Assembly: GCF_003597395.2 (NCBI RefSeq) | Contig: NC_133771.1 | Location: 46,399,216 to 46,463,215, forward strand | Origin: Chelonoidis abingdonii | Taxonomy: Eukaryota; Chordata; Testudines; Testudinidae | DNA: 64,000 bases | Direction of reading: 5' to 3' | Part shown: piece after piece, positions 10,908 to 23,380 of the stretch | How positions within the stretch are numbered: position 1 is the first letter of the stretch | Layout of the letters: the number at the start of each line of letters is the position of its first letter | Notes under the pieces: model-generated | Databases searched by the model: none | Seen by the model: only the letters and a program-made list of their open reading frames with translations | What the model was told of the DNA's origin: nothing | Translations under genes and position numbers: made by a program

Positions 10908-12639
10908 TTTGGATGGATAATATCAATATTTATTTTCAACATTTTTGTCAGTTTTTATCTATTTAAATGTTCATACTTATGGGAAATTATGCGGGGGGTC
11001 AGACAATAATTATTTAATAACAGTAGATGTTGAAATTCAAAAAGTTAAAGCTTTATAATGGTGACCACAAAATGTCTACATCCCATGCAAAATATATAAA
11101 GTAAATATCCTTAAATCAAACTCTAAAAAGTCTCAAGTCGCATTTTTCTCACTTTGCCTGTCTATAAATTTCAATGGTTACCGATGGAAATATTTTTCAA
11201 TGGCTTGTTTGTGTATGGTGAAATTGACATTTACTGACATTTATCAATAATCCAATCCTTCCAAACCTATTCATAGCCTCAAGGAAGGCTACAGCTTCCA
11301 TTTATTCAGGGGAAGTCCCATCTCTTCTAGTAAATATCCAGGTCCATGATGCCCCACTCCTAGCTCGCTCTCTCCCCCCCTTTCCCTGGGCAAGAAATTG
11401 CCACAAACCTAATCCAAATGTCACTTGCTCTCCCTACTACCTGGTCTCCCAATTCTAATGCCTGAATCTCCTTACTGCAGCCATAAAATAAGCCCCACAA
11501 ACCTTCAGCTCTTTCCTATGCCCCCAACCAACAGCTAAGCTCAGCTTGGTTCATTCCAAATCTGCAACATGTATAACCTCGTCCATCTCTAGCCAGTTTT
11601 ATCAGCTTCCTGCTATACCACCACTGCCCTAGACTTTGACAGTTAGGCTCATGTCAGGTGGTGAGGCCTCCAGAGTCTTCAACTACAAACCCTCAGATGT
11701 CTGCTGCCTAGGACTGGCAACTTTGGTTGGACGAATTCCTGGAGATTTCATCACACCATATAAGCTTTAATTAAAGATTAAGCTTTAATTCCTGGGGACT
11801 CCAGGACAATCCTGGAGAGTTGACAACCCTACTGCTGCCAGGAGCCTCATCCTCCTCCTCCTCCATCTCCCTCCCTGCCCCCATGTGCCTATGACTAGCC
11901 TGACCCTTCAAGGTTTGGCTAGTAGCACCCCTCATCTCTAGACTTAGGAGCCACTGCCCCCCATCATGGAGCATCAGGATCTAAAGCAAAAGGGACACAA
12001 GATGCGGCAGGGCAGGGCCTGCAGCAGGCTGAGCTCTGCCTAACCCTTTTATAACAGAATCTCTCCATGCTCTCTGTCTACCTTCCCATAGGGCTGTGCT
12101 TTGCTAGGTGCAAGGAGCCCAGATACCTTCCCCTGAAGGTCCCAGTGTTCTTTGTCATTGGCAGGGGCAATGCTTTTGCCCTTGGTTTTCTTCCAAGACT
12201 ACACATGAGGGGGATACAACCAGCAACTGCTTAAAAAGATAGGTTTGGAGAGGGACGGGGACAGCCCTCCTTGCCCCCCAGAAGATACCTAAGGTCAGAG
12301 GGGGAGGCAGGGCCTGAGAGTCAGAATCAGGGAATTGGTGGGGGCAGAGGCACATAGAGGAGTCAGGGAAGGAGGGAAATGGCGGATAGGAGAGGAACAT
12401 GAAGGATCAACTATATGGAGAATATGGGTTGACTCTCTCTCTCAATCTCTTTTGTTGCAGGTGTTCCATATGGAATGAAATACATAAATAGTCATTGGGG
12501 GCAGTGACTCTCCCAGGAGAATGCAGTAACCATTAGGCTATGGAGCGTCTCTTTCTCTCTGAGGCCCAACAACTATTTAAGAATTTTATAAAAAGTGGAA
12601 CAGCTTCAACAGGAGAGATTGAGTGAGACCCACCGCAGA
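10908..12639. other. Intergenic, nothing recognised
   Basis: It contains C-rich and T-rich stretches (11360-11400, 11830-11880), short A-rich stretches and diverged repeat-like sequence. No gene is supported. The minus-strand frames of 67 and 81 codons are low-complexity. Confidence 0.45.
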
Positions 12640-12725
12640 CTACCCTGCAGTAGGCCAGTAGATAGGGCACTCATCTGCGAGGTGGAAGACCTGCGTTCAA
12701 GTCCCTAGTCCAATTCAGACAGAGA
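12640..12725 (+). mobile_element. tRNA-derived SINE head
   Basis: The block 'gccagtagatagggcactca ... ctgcgaggtggaagacc ... tgcgttcaagtccc' has the layout of a tRNA. There is an A-box-like part near 12653, an anticodon-arm-like middle, and a B-box-like GCGTTCAAGTCCC at about 12694-12706. It is too diverged to be a working tRNA gene. The SINE body on the right could not be delimited. Confidence 0.55.
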
Positions 12726-15609
12726 GGTGATACTCAGAGTGGTATAGCATATAAGGGTATTACCATCATCTCCTCCTCTTCCTTGGTTGTACTTTAGGAA
12801 GGGCCTGATCCATTATGTGTGCTCCTGTGCAGCCTCTGAGCAGGCCTACTGGATAAAGCTCCACAGGCAAGATAGGGAGGGTAATGCCTAGTTTAAGAAT
12901 CCTGTCAGGTCTTGGGCCTGAGCTAGTCATTGAGACTTAGGTGATTGCATACAGGCTCACTGGCAGAAATGTAAGTGCCATGAAGACTTCACCAGTGGAA
13001 ACTTAAGTGCCAGTGGAAGTTAGGCACTGCCAGAATTAGGCAGCTGAGCAGGGGTTTTGAGAATCTACATTTTGGATTTAGGCATTTAAAGTGCAATTAG
13101 GTTCCTAATTAGGTTCCCTTTGTGGCTCTCACCTAATGTGGTTTTATTGCAGAATACATAAACTTTCATAAACATCTTAGAGAATCAGTTCCTTGATGAG
13201 TAAATGTTTCTAATGGGCCTTTATTTAAATTCTAAGTCCTTCATAGCAGGGACCATGCCTGTTTTCCTGTCTGTAAAGCACGTGGAAAACTAATGTATAT
13301 ATTGACACAATAGTCCTTAATGGATCTCTGGGAATTATGATATCTAGTCTCATTGGCCCAAGTAGTAACCTTTATAGATTCATTGAAGAATCACCTACAG
13401 TTGTAGGACAAAATCCTGACTTGTTTTATAGGAGTATGCTGGGGTGGTATGGGAGACAGTGCAAGGAACAGAATAAAGATTTAGCTTTCTTGAGCATGTA
13501 GAAGGAAACTAATGTTCCTGTCAGCACTTCACAGCCCCTAAGACTTGAGAGAGTAGTCAGACCCACGGCCCCATATGCTGGGGATACACATTGCTCTTTT
13601 TTGAACCAGCATTAAGAAGAAGATCAGGTGGCTAACACCTGCCCCTGCTAGCCATCCTCTCCTGTGCAAGCAGGATGGCCCAGGATAGAAACCCTCTGCT
13701 TGGCTGCCTCCCTCTACAACATTTTGTACTATTCAGTGGCAGAATGTGCTCCATGACCCATTAGTGTATTTCTAGTTATAATGGCACTGTTACAGGTAGA
13801 GTGGCAGTGAAATATTTTTTTCTTTATAAAATAATTCTGTCAGTGGAAGAGCCAGTGATTTACTGTTATAGTAGCCAGTTCTATGACTGCTTCTCAGCTC
13901 CATTTGAGGAAAATTAAATCTGTGTTTTATCTCCACTTTTAGGCTTACTATAATGGCAGTTATATCAAAAAATGAGTATAGCTGGGCCTTAGGGCTCTCA
14001 GTTTATACTCTAGATAACTGAATCAAATCCCATAGAAATGTTTTCAAATAAATATTAATATTTATTTTTAAGCACTCATCCCAGGGACCCTACCTACATG
14101 GATTAGTTTTGCCATCTTAGGTACTAGAATTTGTTTTCAGAAAAGTTTGCAATTCCCATGTTTTAGTAATTCCCTGAATTTCTAGAGCTCTGTTGTAACA
14201 AATGCACATTATGATGGATCTCAAGATCCACATATAAAGTTCCAGTCCAGCAAAGTACTTGATCACATACTTAACTTTAAGCACGTGAGTACTCTTATTG
14301 TTTTTATTCACATTAAAACAGGGACTACTCATGTTGAAAGTAAAAGATGTTTTTAAATGTTTTCCTGAACTAGGGTCATAGTTTGGCATATGGAAGAATC
14401 TGAACAGGTTAGGAGATGAAAATGCCAATGATCCTGCCCATGTATGTAAACCTTTGCTACAGATGGCTGCCAGACCAGTTACAAACTGATTTACAAATAC
14501 AGAAAAGAAAACTACTTCTGAGGTGCAACGCTACAAATACTAAACAAGGTAGCAACTTCATACACATACTTAGTGTAAGATGTGAAAAATACTGCTGAAA
14601 TTACAGGGAAAATTTATAGTAAGCAGGCAAAATGTAATACCCAAACTGGAATTTGTCCAGCAAACCAGGATACTACAATTAGTGTTACAAAGGGCCAAAT
14701 GGTCAGAGTCTCAATTTTGTATCTCATCAAAAAGACAGGCCCCTTCAGAAGCATAGTGTTCTATCATCCCACATTGGGGAACCAGTTCAGTACTGATTTA
14801 GAAGGAACAGTGCCATCTACTGAACTATTAACACTACTGATTCATCATTATCACCATGTCTCCTTTCCATGTAATTATCTGATCCAACTGTGGTTAATAT
14901 ATGAAATCTCAGAAACTTAGCTCAAGGTAGTAGGTTGCAAGAAAAAAGTAAGGAGGTTACTTTTAAGTGTCCTTTATTTAAGGAACATGAAAATTCAGAG
15001 ATATGCCATATGGTTTTGAATTATGCCAGAGTCATCATTAATTAACTCATATAGGATGACTTGGAATAAGGAGAGCTTGCTTAATACAGACATCTTTCCT
15101 ATCCACAGGGTGAAATATTTTTGGAATGAGATGGCAAAAATCCAATGGCTCAGTTTCTTGCTAAATATTCTTCTCTAAAAACACTATCCCACACCTGCGG
15201 ATGAGAGAGTAATACATATGATGGGAAAAAAATAACTGAGCACAATTTTAAATCACGATATATAGAATAATGGTTAAACATTAATTTATGTCTAAAGCTA
15301 AATGCAAGGAAATTTTGTAATTAAATAGCTGCATGGTATTTTTAAAGTAATAAATTAGGTATGTTAAAACAATGGTGTACTACATCTGGAGCAGCATGGG
15401 CCAATTGTCTGTTTCCTATGAGCCCTAATTTACACAGATTTTTAATCAGAAATAACTATTTTATGAATGGAGTACTGTAAATGTAAACAATTTATAAAAA
15501 AAGACATTTGAGGGCTGCAAGAGAACAAAGTATCAATGAAGAGTGTGTTAATACTATTTATCATACTTATTGCAGTAGCACCTAGAGTCCCAGTAATAGA
15601 CCATATTCC
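12726..15609. other. Intergenic, diverged repeat fragments only
   Basis: Sequence near 12955-13120 ('ttaggcactgcc', 'ttaggcatttaaagtgc', 'ttaggttcctaattagg') looks like a decayed repeat. One arm of the palindromic repeat family of 5420 lies at 14240-14300. No exon is supported; frames of 103 and 112 codons near 14117-14920 show no recognisable domain. Confidence 0.45.
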
Positions 15610-15755
15610 CTTTGGCCAGGAATGGCGAACTGCGGCCACTGAGAGCTGACGATGACCGTGCCTGAGGATGGTTGAGGTAAACAAACTGTCTCGTGGCCCA
15701 CTAGCGGATTACCCTGATGGGCCACAGGTGTGCAGCCACCACTGCGCTAGGGGCG
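15610..15755 (-). mobile_element. Fragment of a short interspersed DNA element
   Basis: The 'ggccaggaatggcgaactgc ... ggccactgagagctg' part, the 'aacaaactgtctcgtggccc' part and the 'gcggattaccctgatgggcc' part match, from memory, a common turtle element normally seen in the opposite orientation. Several CpG sites remain. Ends and duplications were not resolved. Confidence 0.45.
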
Positions 15756-15907
15756 TTATAAATACAGAACAAAAAATTAAAAATAATAATGCTTCTCTGA
15801 CAATCATGAAGAATATGGTGATTTTATTTTTGATGTGTCGATGTGCATTATAGAATGAAAGGCTTAGACTGTTAGTCTGAATAAAACACTGCAGCTGATT
15901 ATTTACT

Positions 15908-15950
15908 ATTTGTAAATATAGACCTCTTATTATAGTCTATATTTACAAAT
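15908..15950. repeat. Perfect 16-bp inverted repeat (hairpin)
   Basis: ATTTGTAAATATAGAC (15908-15923) is exactly complemented by GTCTATATTTACAAAT (15935-15950) around an 11-base loop. It lies 30 bases before the visible start of the LINE fragment at 15981. Confidence 0.9.
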
Positions 15951-15980
15951 ATAAATAGTTCCAAAGACGTTTACATAACT

Positions 15981-17035
15981 AGCATACTGAGGCGACTGCG
16001 TGCCATCACCAAGGTGAAGGAAACTGTACTTTGAGACTCTCTCTTTGCTGATGATTGTGCTCTGAATGTTAGTACAGAGCCAGAAATGCAAGCCATTATG
16101 GACAAGTTTTCATCTGCATGCAACAACTTCGGTCTCACCATTAACATCAAGAAGACTGAGGTCATGCACCAGCCAGCTCCCCACGCTCCGTACTCAGAAC
16201 CGTCCATCACTGTAAATGGAGAGAGACTTCAAGCAGTGAACCACTTTACGTACCTGGGCAGTACCCTTTCCCAAGCAGTGTCAATCAATGATGAAGTAAA
16301 CTGCCGATTTGCTAAAGCCAGCGCTGCATTTAGCCGATTGCACTCCAACGTCTGGGAACATTGAGGGATCAGTCTACCAACGAAGCTGAAGGTCTACCGA
16401 GCAGCGGTGCTTCCAACTCTGCTGTACGCCTGCGAGACATGGACTGTCTATCGGAGTCATGCACGAAGGCTCAATCACTTCCACGTTTCCTGTCTGCGAA
16501 AGCTTCTAAAAATCAGATGGCAGGACAAAGTGCTTGATACTGAAGTCCTTACCAGAGCCAGTCTGCCGTCAGTTCACTCTGCTGATGGGTGCCCAGACCA
16601 GATGGCCCGGACATGTCGTGAGAATGTCAGATGAGCACATTCCTAAACAGCCCTTCTATGGAGAACTCACCCAGGGAAAGCACTCCCATGGAGGACAAAA
16701 GAAGCAGTTCAAGGACATGCTGAAGACCTCTCTGAAGTCCCTCGAGATCAACACTGCCACATGGGAAACACTCGCACTGAACCGTCCAGCATGGCGCAGC
16801 CTCATTCACACAGGCAGTAATATCTTTGACGCGAGGCCTCTGCTGAGGCTGAAAGAAAGCGTGAGTTATGCAAGTCCAGGGCTGCCTGCACATCGACAGT
16901 GCCATCACGTCTGCCTGACGTGTGACAAGACGTTCCACGCCCGAATCGGACTGATCAGACATATTTGGACGCGCAGAGCCCGGTCATCAAACAAATGAGT
17001 TTGTCGATGAAGACCTCAACAACGATGGATGAACA
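15981..17035 (+). pseudogene. 5'-truncated non-LTR retrotransposon: RT end plus zinc finger
   Basis: This is the C-terminal part of a LINE polyprotein. The reverse-transcriptase active-site motif LFADDCAL lies at 16041-16064. It is followed by the KKTEVMHQPAP block, the FTYLGSTLSQ motif (about 16236-16272), 'LPTLLYACETWTVYR' (about 16410-16454), 'RWPGHVVRMSDE', 'GGQKKQFKDMLK', and a terminal zinc finger CLTCDKTF...RH. Lesions are in-frame stops at 16032-16034 and 16362-16364, both readable as CGA to TGA decay, and a frameshift near 16565. The last zinc ligand is lost: 'HIWTR' stands where HxxTH is usual. The endonuclease and most of the polymerase are absent. The family resembles LINEs common in fish and invertebrates. 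An RTE-related clade is my guess and is not proven. Confidence 0.8.
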
Positions 17036-18696
17036 TCATCACTGCTTTGTTACCCACAGTACCTTTCACCCCGCAAGACGGAAATGTAGTAAGTTTCCTT
17101 CCTAAAACTGGAGCAGCACACCATCCTAAAGCAATCCAGTGGATTTGGTCTGCAAACAACCTGTACAATTATTGTCTCTTGAAATCTCTGAAATGCTCAT
17201 GAAGTTTCAAAATTTACTTGATCTGTTCAACACAGGAACAACTTATTCTTTTTTATATAATCCAGGGGGAGTATGTAACCCATACTAACTTCATGAAATG
17301 TGATGTATGTGTATTGGTGATTAAAGTTAGTGACTACACTAGCACTTGTGATTAAAACTATGAAATAGAGAGACAATTCAAAGTAAATTAGAAGAGGTGT
17401 ATAAACCCTGGAGACAGGTTAATCATTCTGTCAAGCTAAGAAAAATTCTTATGAAGCTGCACCAGAAATATGATTTGCTAAAACATCTGCTGAAGTGAGA
17501 TGTTCCAGCTCATTGGAACTTCACTTACTCTATGCTTGAATGCCGCCCACAAGAACAAATTTCATCACTAGCTATGAAAGTGGAAAAAATGTAAGGCAGT
17601 TGTATTGACTTCTACTCACTAAAATTTAATAGCCAATTTAGTTGGCCTTCTTCACATGCGGACGACACGTTTATTTCCCCTCTATTTTGTATATCAATGA
17701 AGGAGAACTGTTACTGTAACTCCAGCATACAACTTACCACCAATAAGATGTAATTCTCAACATTTTAGCACAATCGAATATTGTAACCATACATCTGGTT
17801 CCATCACCTAAACTAACCTGAATCAAACGAATTGCAATGTAAGCATTAGAAGTGCAATGCCAACTTTATTTTATAAAAAGTAATATCACTGTCAAATATT
17901 AAAATATATATATATAGCAGTAAGTTTCCCTGTTTGACCATGAAAAACTACACACTTGAAGTTGGTCATCTGTAAAATTTTGTGCAAGGTAAGAAAGCGA
18001 ATAGAAAGACATGTATTTAAAATAATCTCACAAATTTCTGTGATTATACAACTCATCTTTTAATAATAATGGTAAAGATGATTATAAATAAAAGTAGATG
18101 AAAGATTACATATAAAGCATAGGAGTTACAATACCCAGATTTTGCTACTTCTGAGGTACCCTATTCCATAAGTAGTATTTGTTATGCATGACACTTCAGT
18201 AACATCTCCTTAAGGGTTAGAAGAACTGTAATTATTTCTCAGTCAAATCAACCAGTCAAGTCTGCAAACAGAAAATCTTTCTTCTGGTCTCCCTTGTTAC
18301 CTTATCTTGGCACATATCCCTTTTCTTTCCCAGCAGCTATTTGATTAGCATACCAAATGTCAATGACTGTTGTTTTAAAGTTTTGCTAAGAAGTTTCTAG
18401 CTTTTCTTCTACTGGTTAAGTACATTAATTTGTGAAATTGTAGTACAGATTTCCTAGGTTGGTTTTCATAATTATCAGGAGATGCAAAGCTTCCACAGTT
18501 AAACCTCAGGCAAAAGCCTGTCTCAGATTGTGTTGCTGCAGTGAATCATACATGTGTTTAACTTTACACACTTCAAAGAGTACTACTGATTTCAAGCATG
18601 GGGACAAACTAAGTCTGAGAGAGAGGTGATCAAATTTAGGAGTGGGATAGTATGATGGGGTTCCTTATGATGAGGCAGGGCTTGAGAGCCCTGAGT
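17036..18696. other. AT-rich intergenic stretch
   Basis: Nothing is supported beyond a short (TA)n at about 17900-17917. Confidence 0.5.
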
Positions 18697-19012
18697 GCAT
18701 AGGTGCTGATTCTATGGGTGCTCTAAGTCTCAAGCACCCATGGAAAAAAGTTAGGGGGTGCTCAGCACACCCCAACCACAATGGTTCTAGCCCCGAACTG
18801 GTGACCAATGAGCTTTTTGGCTGGTGGGAGGTGCTTGGGGGAGGCAGAGAGGAGCAAGCAGCAGACACATGGGGAGAAGAGTAGGGCAAGGAGAGACGGA
18901 GCAAGGGCGGGGCCTGAGGACACAGTGGAGTCTAAGGGAAGGGTCAGAGTGGGGGTGGGGCCTCAGGGCACAGCACCCACCGGGCGGGGGGGGGGGGGGT
19001 CAGCACCTGTAC
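18697..19012. repeat. Short interspersed repeat with inverted ends
   Basis: The left end 'ataggtgctgattctatggg' and the right end 'ggtcagcacctgt' are weakly inverted copies. The interior includes 'gggtgctc' and 'gcacccatgg' segments and a G run near 18984-18998. It resembles a common turtle element from memory. No duplication was found. The overlapping 77-codon frames are artefacts. Confidence 0.45.
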
Positions 19013-20831
19013 CTGATGGTCTTTTGGCATCTAAATTTTAGATGCCAATTAAATTAGAAGTGCTATTTTAGGCTACTTTAACAAAGGGATAATAAGGTTG
19101 TGGCTGCCCTAAAGGAATTGCTACGGTGTTAAAAGGGGGCTCTCTAAAATCCACAGAGGGCTCTCCACAGCAAGCTAGTGTTGCTAACCCCTAAAAGGAC
19201 AGGATACAGCCTTCTGCTCAATGATTGACCCACGGAAGCAGAAATTCTTCAAAAACAAAAAAATATATAACAAATAAAAATTACAGAGAGTTTAATAAAG
19301 CAAGAAAAATGCACAGTATTTAATAGAATTACACTGAAGAACTATACAATAAAGCAGTACAGCAAAATAAAAGACACAGCAAAAAATATTTAACATACAC
19401 AAAGAATATAGCAGTTTCAAAGTAACATGCATCTGAAGATCCCACGTACACAAAGGCTTTATAGTCTTAGTGTTGTTACAATCTAACCCCATACTTAGAG
19501 GCTGCATATACTACATTGCACTATATACACACACAAGAAATCATCATGATCTTCACAGATCAGAAAGAAAGCATTTTACTTTAACATTTAGCATCTAACA
19601 CTTAACAGTGAGAACTTAACTTAACTTGTGAGTTGTGATCAGCCAGTCGCAGGATGGGAAGGGGAGATCTCATTCAGAAGCAGGCATCCAACTTTATTAA
19701 CAGTGCCTGGGTGTGTCTGTTAAATAATAGGTAGAAAGAAGATCAGACTTACACTTGTACCAAAATCCCTCTGAGTCATCTAAATATCCTGAAGCTCTGT
19801 CTGAGGGATAGGCTGACACCAGAGATGGTGGTTGGTGTTGTCTTCTTGGGGCTGAGATGGCCGCTCAATCTCAGGGAAGCTGCAGCTTCCCTGGGCATTT
19901 ACCTCAGGCTGTCTGCCTTGGAGGTTTAGAAAGCTGAGGTTTCTGGAAGCTTCTAGCTGTTTCTTCAGATAGTTGCTGTTAGTTACTACTGCAGACAAGT
20001 AGCTGTTCTGAAAGCCATTGTCAAGGCAACCTCAGCATCTTTCTGGAATCATCTTAAGAAACTGCTTCTTGGTGCTTCTAAGCTACACACACCATTCAGC
20101 TACCTAGCTGTCAGCCTTATATACTTGTTGCTCTCTCAAGGTCAGCTCCTCATACCAATCAGCTTCCAGTTTTCTAGTTCCTCCCTGACATCATCCCTAC
20201 TTTTAGACAGGAAAGCTCCTCCCCTTACTCCATCTTGGATTCTAGACCTTTCTAATCTCCTCCCCCTGACTCCACCTTGTTTGCTAGAACTTTCCATTAC
20301 CTATCACTACTTTTCCATATCTCTGCTATTTTAATCCACCATATTGGATTTTCTAAATTTAAACTATCATTAATCTCTACTCATTCAAACCCTTAATTTT
20401 AAACTAATTGTTGTTTTATGCAGAATCAGAGTGTCCTGATACTGTTACCACCCTTGTTATGTCAATTGGGAAAGGTAAAATTTGTATGATATATAAACCC
20501 CTTCAAGGGTTTTCTGCGAGCCTCTAGTAAGGTGCTGCAAGGCATTTCAAAATATTCAAAGCAAAGCCTCTCATTACAGGTCCTTCTGGTTTATGCCTGA
20601 TGTTCCTAAAATCTCATGCCAGTCCACTTTCAGGGGTCAGAAAAGGGTTTCCACCAGCCCATATAATCTGATGTGCTTTTTTCCCTTCTTCTTCAGTTTC
20701 AGCAGTAGGTTAAGGCCATCTGTGAGAGACCCTCTGCCTCCAATTGACTCTGTGTCTCTGATGAATGGAAGCTACACACACCCACACTATTACCTAGCGC
20801 TATTGGAGCTGGGCCACCAGAGCTTTCTATG
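19013..20831. other. Intergenic, nothing recognised
   Basis: It includes A-rich sequence near 19250-19400 and a pyrimidine-rich part near 20140-20340. No gene or repeat end is supported. Confidence 0.45.
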
Positions 20832-21016
20832 GAGGGGGGAGAGATAGCTCAGTGGTTTGAGCATTGGCCTGCTATACCCAGGGTTATGAGTTTAATCCTT
20901 GAGGAGGCCATTTAGGGATCTGAGGCAAAAATCTGTCTGGGGATGGGTCCTGCTTTAAGCGGGGGGTTGGACTAGATGTCCTCCAGAGGTCCCTTCCAAC
21001 CCTGATATTCTATGAT
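20832..21016 (+). mobile_element. tRNA-derived SINE with CR1-type tail
   Basis: The head GAGATAGCTCAGTGGTTTGA carries a pol III A box (TAGCTCAGTGGT). The region near 20880-20898 (GGGTTATGAGTTTAATCC) is the diverged B box. The body runs through 'ccatttagggatctg'. The tail 'ggttggactagatgtcctcc ... cccttccaaccctgatattc ... tatga' matches the CR1 3' end seen at 36925-37067. This head and tail are what is described for cryptodiran turtle SINEs that use CR1 machinery (established knowledge). The body is nearly full length and moderately diverged. Confidence 0.85.
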
Positions 21017-22214
21017 ACTAACTGTATCTGGGACCTCCTCTAAAGGTTATCCCTATATTAGAAATGTGTTAAAGTATGTTTCAACCCTGCATTCTGCACA
21101 GCCATTTGGGGATGATGCACTCCCTCTCTAGCCCAACATGCACCAAGGGTCTAGTTGAAGAGGAGGGATGCTAGCATAGCAACAGCTCAATTCCTTTTCC
21201 ACCAGAGCTCTGCATGTGGGGTATCCTCTCTGCATGTGGATTTCAGGGGCATCACTGGATCTGGCCTTACTTGCAGCAACATATTTGAACCAAATTAATT
21301 AATAATACGGAAGTCCACTCTTTTAGGATTTGGATTAAGAGATGATTTCGCCTCATAGAAAAATCAAAGGCATGTTTTCCCAATGACTAGGTTGCTCAGT
21401 GAATACATGTTCTACTAAAAGATATTTCAGTTTAAAGGAACATTACCTTCTTGAATGTATGTTCCATAATTGAGCTTTCAAGATCAAAGAATTAGTGTTT
21501 AAAAATTGTAAAAATATTACTTCCATGTTTGTGGAAGCACTGATTTATACATATTGTAGACGTAAACAAAAAAATTCTGAATAAATTTTAATATTTCAAA
21601 GACATTTTTAATTCATAGCTATGGAATCACAGCTTTTCCTAGTACAGTTTGCTCTAAGACACTAATGGTATCATGAATCAAAAATCTACTCTGATAGCAT
21701 ACATAAAAACTGCATTAACTATCGCTCTCACATTCCGTCATTTCCCTGTACTTTATGGATTTAAAAAGAAAGATGCGTTATTGAGTAGGGAGGCATACAT
21801 GTTTCTCTCTGGCTCATGTCAGGAGGGGAAAATAGGAAATTAAAATCTGCTATTGAAGATAGGAAGCCTTTGAGTGGATAGGAGGAATCTGACCACACCA
21901 CCCAACTAATACTTGATTTTGTTTCTTCAGAAAACATGCTGTTCAGCCCATCCTCCTATGCACAATCACACAAAAAAATTATCAAGCACAAGGACAGAGT
22001 AAATCCTGTGGCTAAAAAATTCAATGTGCAGCTGTGAGTAAATGATAAAACTACCTGTGGGCTCAGCCATAAAGACATACAGAGCTCAATAATATGAGGG
22101 GGTTTTTGCTCCCTGTGGAATAATGCGACTAAGGCTTTGGTTGTCATGTTTGCAGTTTTGCCCTGTGGGGCCAAATCATAGCATCAGGATGTGATATAAC
22201 ATCGGCATGTCATG
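21017..22214. other. AT-rich intergenic stretch, nothing recognised
   Basis: No exon, repeat boundary or structured motif is supported. Confidence 0.5.
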
Positions 22215-22601
22215 GTGCTGCACAGGACTGGCGCCAGGGTTTCTGGCGCCCTAGGCGCCGGGCCATTTCGCCGCCCCGCGCACGCGGGTCTCGCGGCTCT
22301 GGTGGAGCTGCCGCAGGCATGCCTGCGGCAGGTCCACCGGAGCCCCGGGACCAGCGGACCATCTGCAGAAATGCCTGCGGCAGGTCCACCGGAGACGCGG
22401 GACCAGCGGACCATCCACAGAAATGCCTGCTGCAGCTCCACCAGAGCCGCGAGACCAGTAGACCCTCCGCAGGTACGACTGCGGCAGCTCCACCGGAGCT
22501 GCCTGCCACCCCCCCGGCAAAATGCCACCCCCCCCAATAATGCTGGTGCCCTAGGCGACTGCCTAAGTCGCCTAAATGAAAGCGCCGGCCCTGGTGCTGC
22601 A
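22215..22601. mobile_element. 371-bp hAT-type miniature element with exact 8-bp TSD
   Basis: The element runs from 22223 to 22593. It begins CAGGACTGGCGCC and ends GCGCCGGCCCTG. GTGCTGCA is repeated exactly on each side (22215-22222 and 22594-22601). The interior is a GC-rich array of about three diverged units of roughly 60 bases ('atgcctgcggcaggtccacc', 'gggaccagcggacc'). CpG is abundant, which suggests a fairly young copy. It creates overlapping frames of up to 174 codons on both strands that are not genes. A truncated inverted copy is nested in the hAT element at 24527-24742. Confidence 0.9.
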
Positions 22602-23380
22602 TCACATGACAATGATTCATCACCATGTAGTGACTCTGCTATGTTGTGGGATGATGTTAAGAAATAAGACGCCACTGTCTGTTTTCCCCTTCTGAATTGA
22701 GGGCTCAACTCTGCAAAAGCTCTGTATCAGGAATTGCCATTGACTTCAATAGGCGTTCCATGCATACGATGATTGTAGTATCAAGCTGTAAATTTGGAAA
22801 TTTTTGCATCTCTCACACTAATCTTGCAGGCATTGGACTGTCCTGCAATAATTGCGCAGGACTGGCCTTACCATGAGGTGAACTGAGGCAGCTGCCTCAA
22901 AGTGCCAGACTGGGAGGGGGGCACTAGGACCCAGAGTGTAGAAAATTGTGTCTCCTGCTGGTGCATATGTATTGTCTCTGCTCTAGATGCACAGATATGG
23001 TGGAGTGCTGTGCTGGAGGAAGGAGGGCACAAGAGACATAACAGGCAGGCAGGAGAAAGGGTGAGAGGGAATAACAGAAAGCAGCAGGAGCTGCAGGGAG
23101 AGAGAGGAGGAGGAGGCTCTTATGTACCTCTCTAGCACCCCCAGAGCCTGGACTGATTAACACCAGCTTCTCAGGGAGCTTCCTGTTTTCTGCTGCTTCC
23201 CTGAACCCACTTGAGAAGAACAGGCAGTCATTTGAAGTAGTAGGAGCCAGTTAGGCCCTTAAGACCTGATATCTTCCCTCACTCAGGCCCTGCTACCAGC
23301 CTGCTTATTTGTCCCCTTCAACTGAGTGTTGAGAGCCACTATAGCTGGCACAGAACAGCAGTCACGAGTGAAAGAAGAAA

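Noticed and set aside
12640..12725. Functional tRNA gene
   Set aside because: A- and B-box-like parts are present but the arms do not pair well and it continues into SINE-like sequence; same conclusion for 41625, 57440, 57700 and 58262.
22184..22708. Overlapping frames of 138-174 codons on both strands
   Set aside because: They lie in a GC-rich miniature element with repeated units; open in several frames at once, no start or splice context, no domain.
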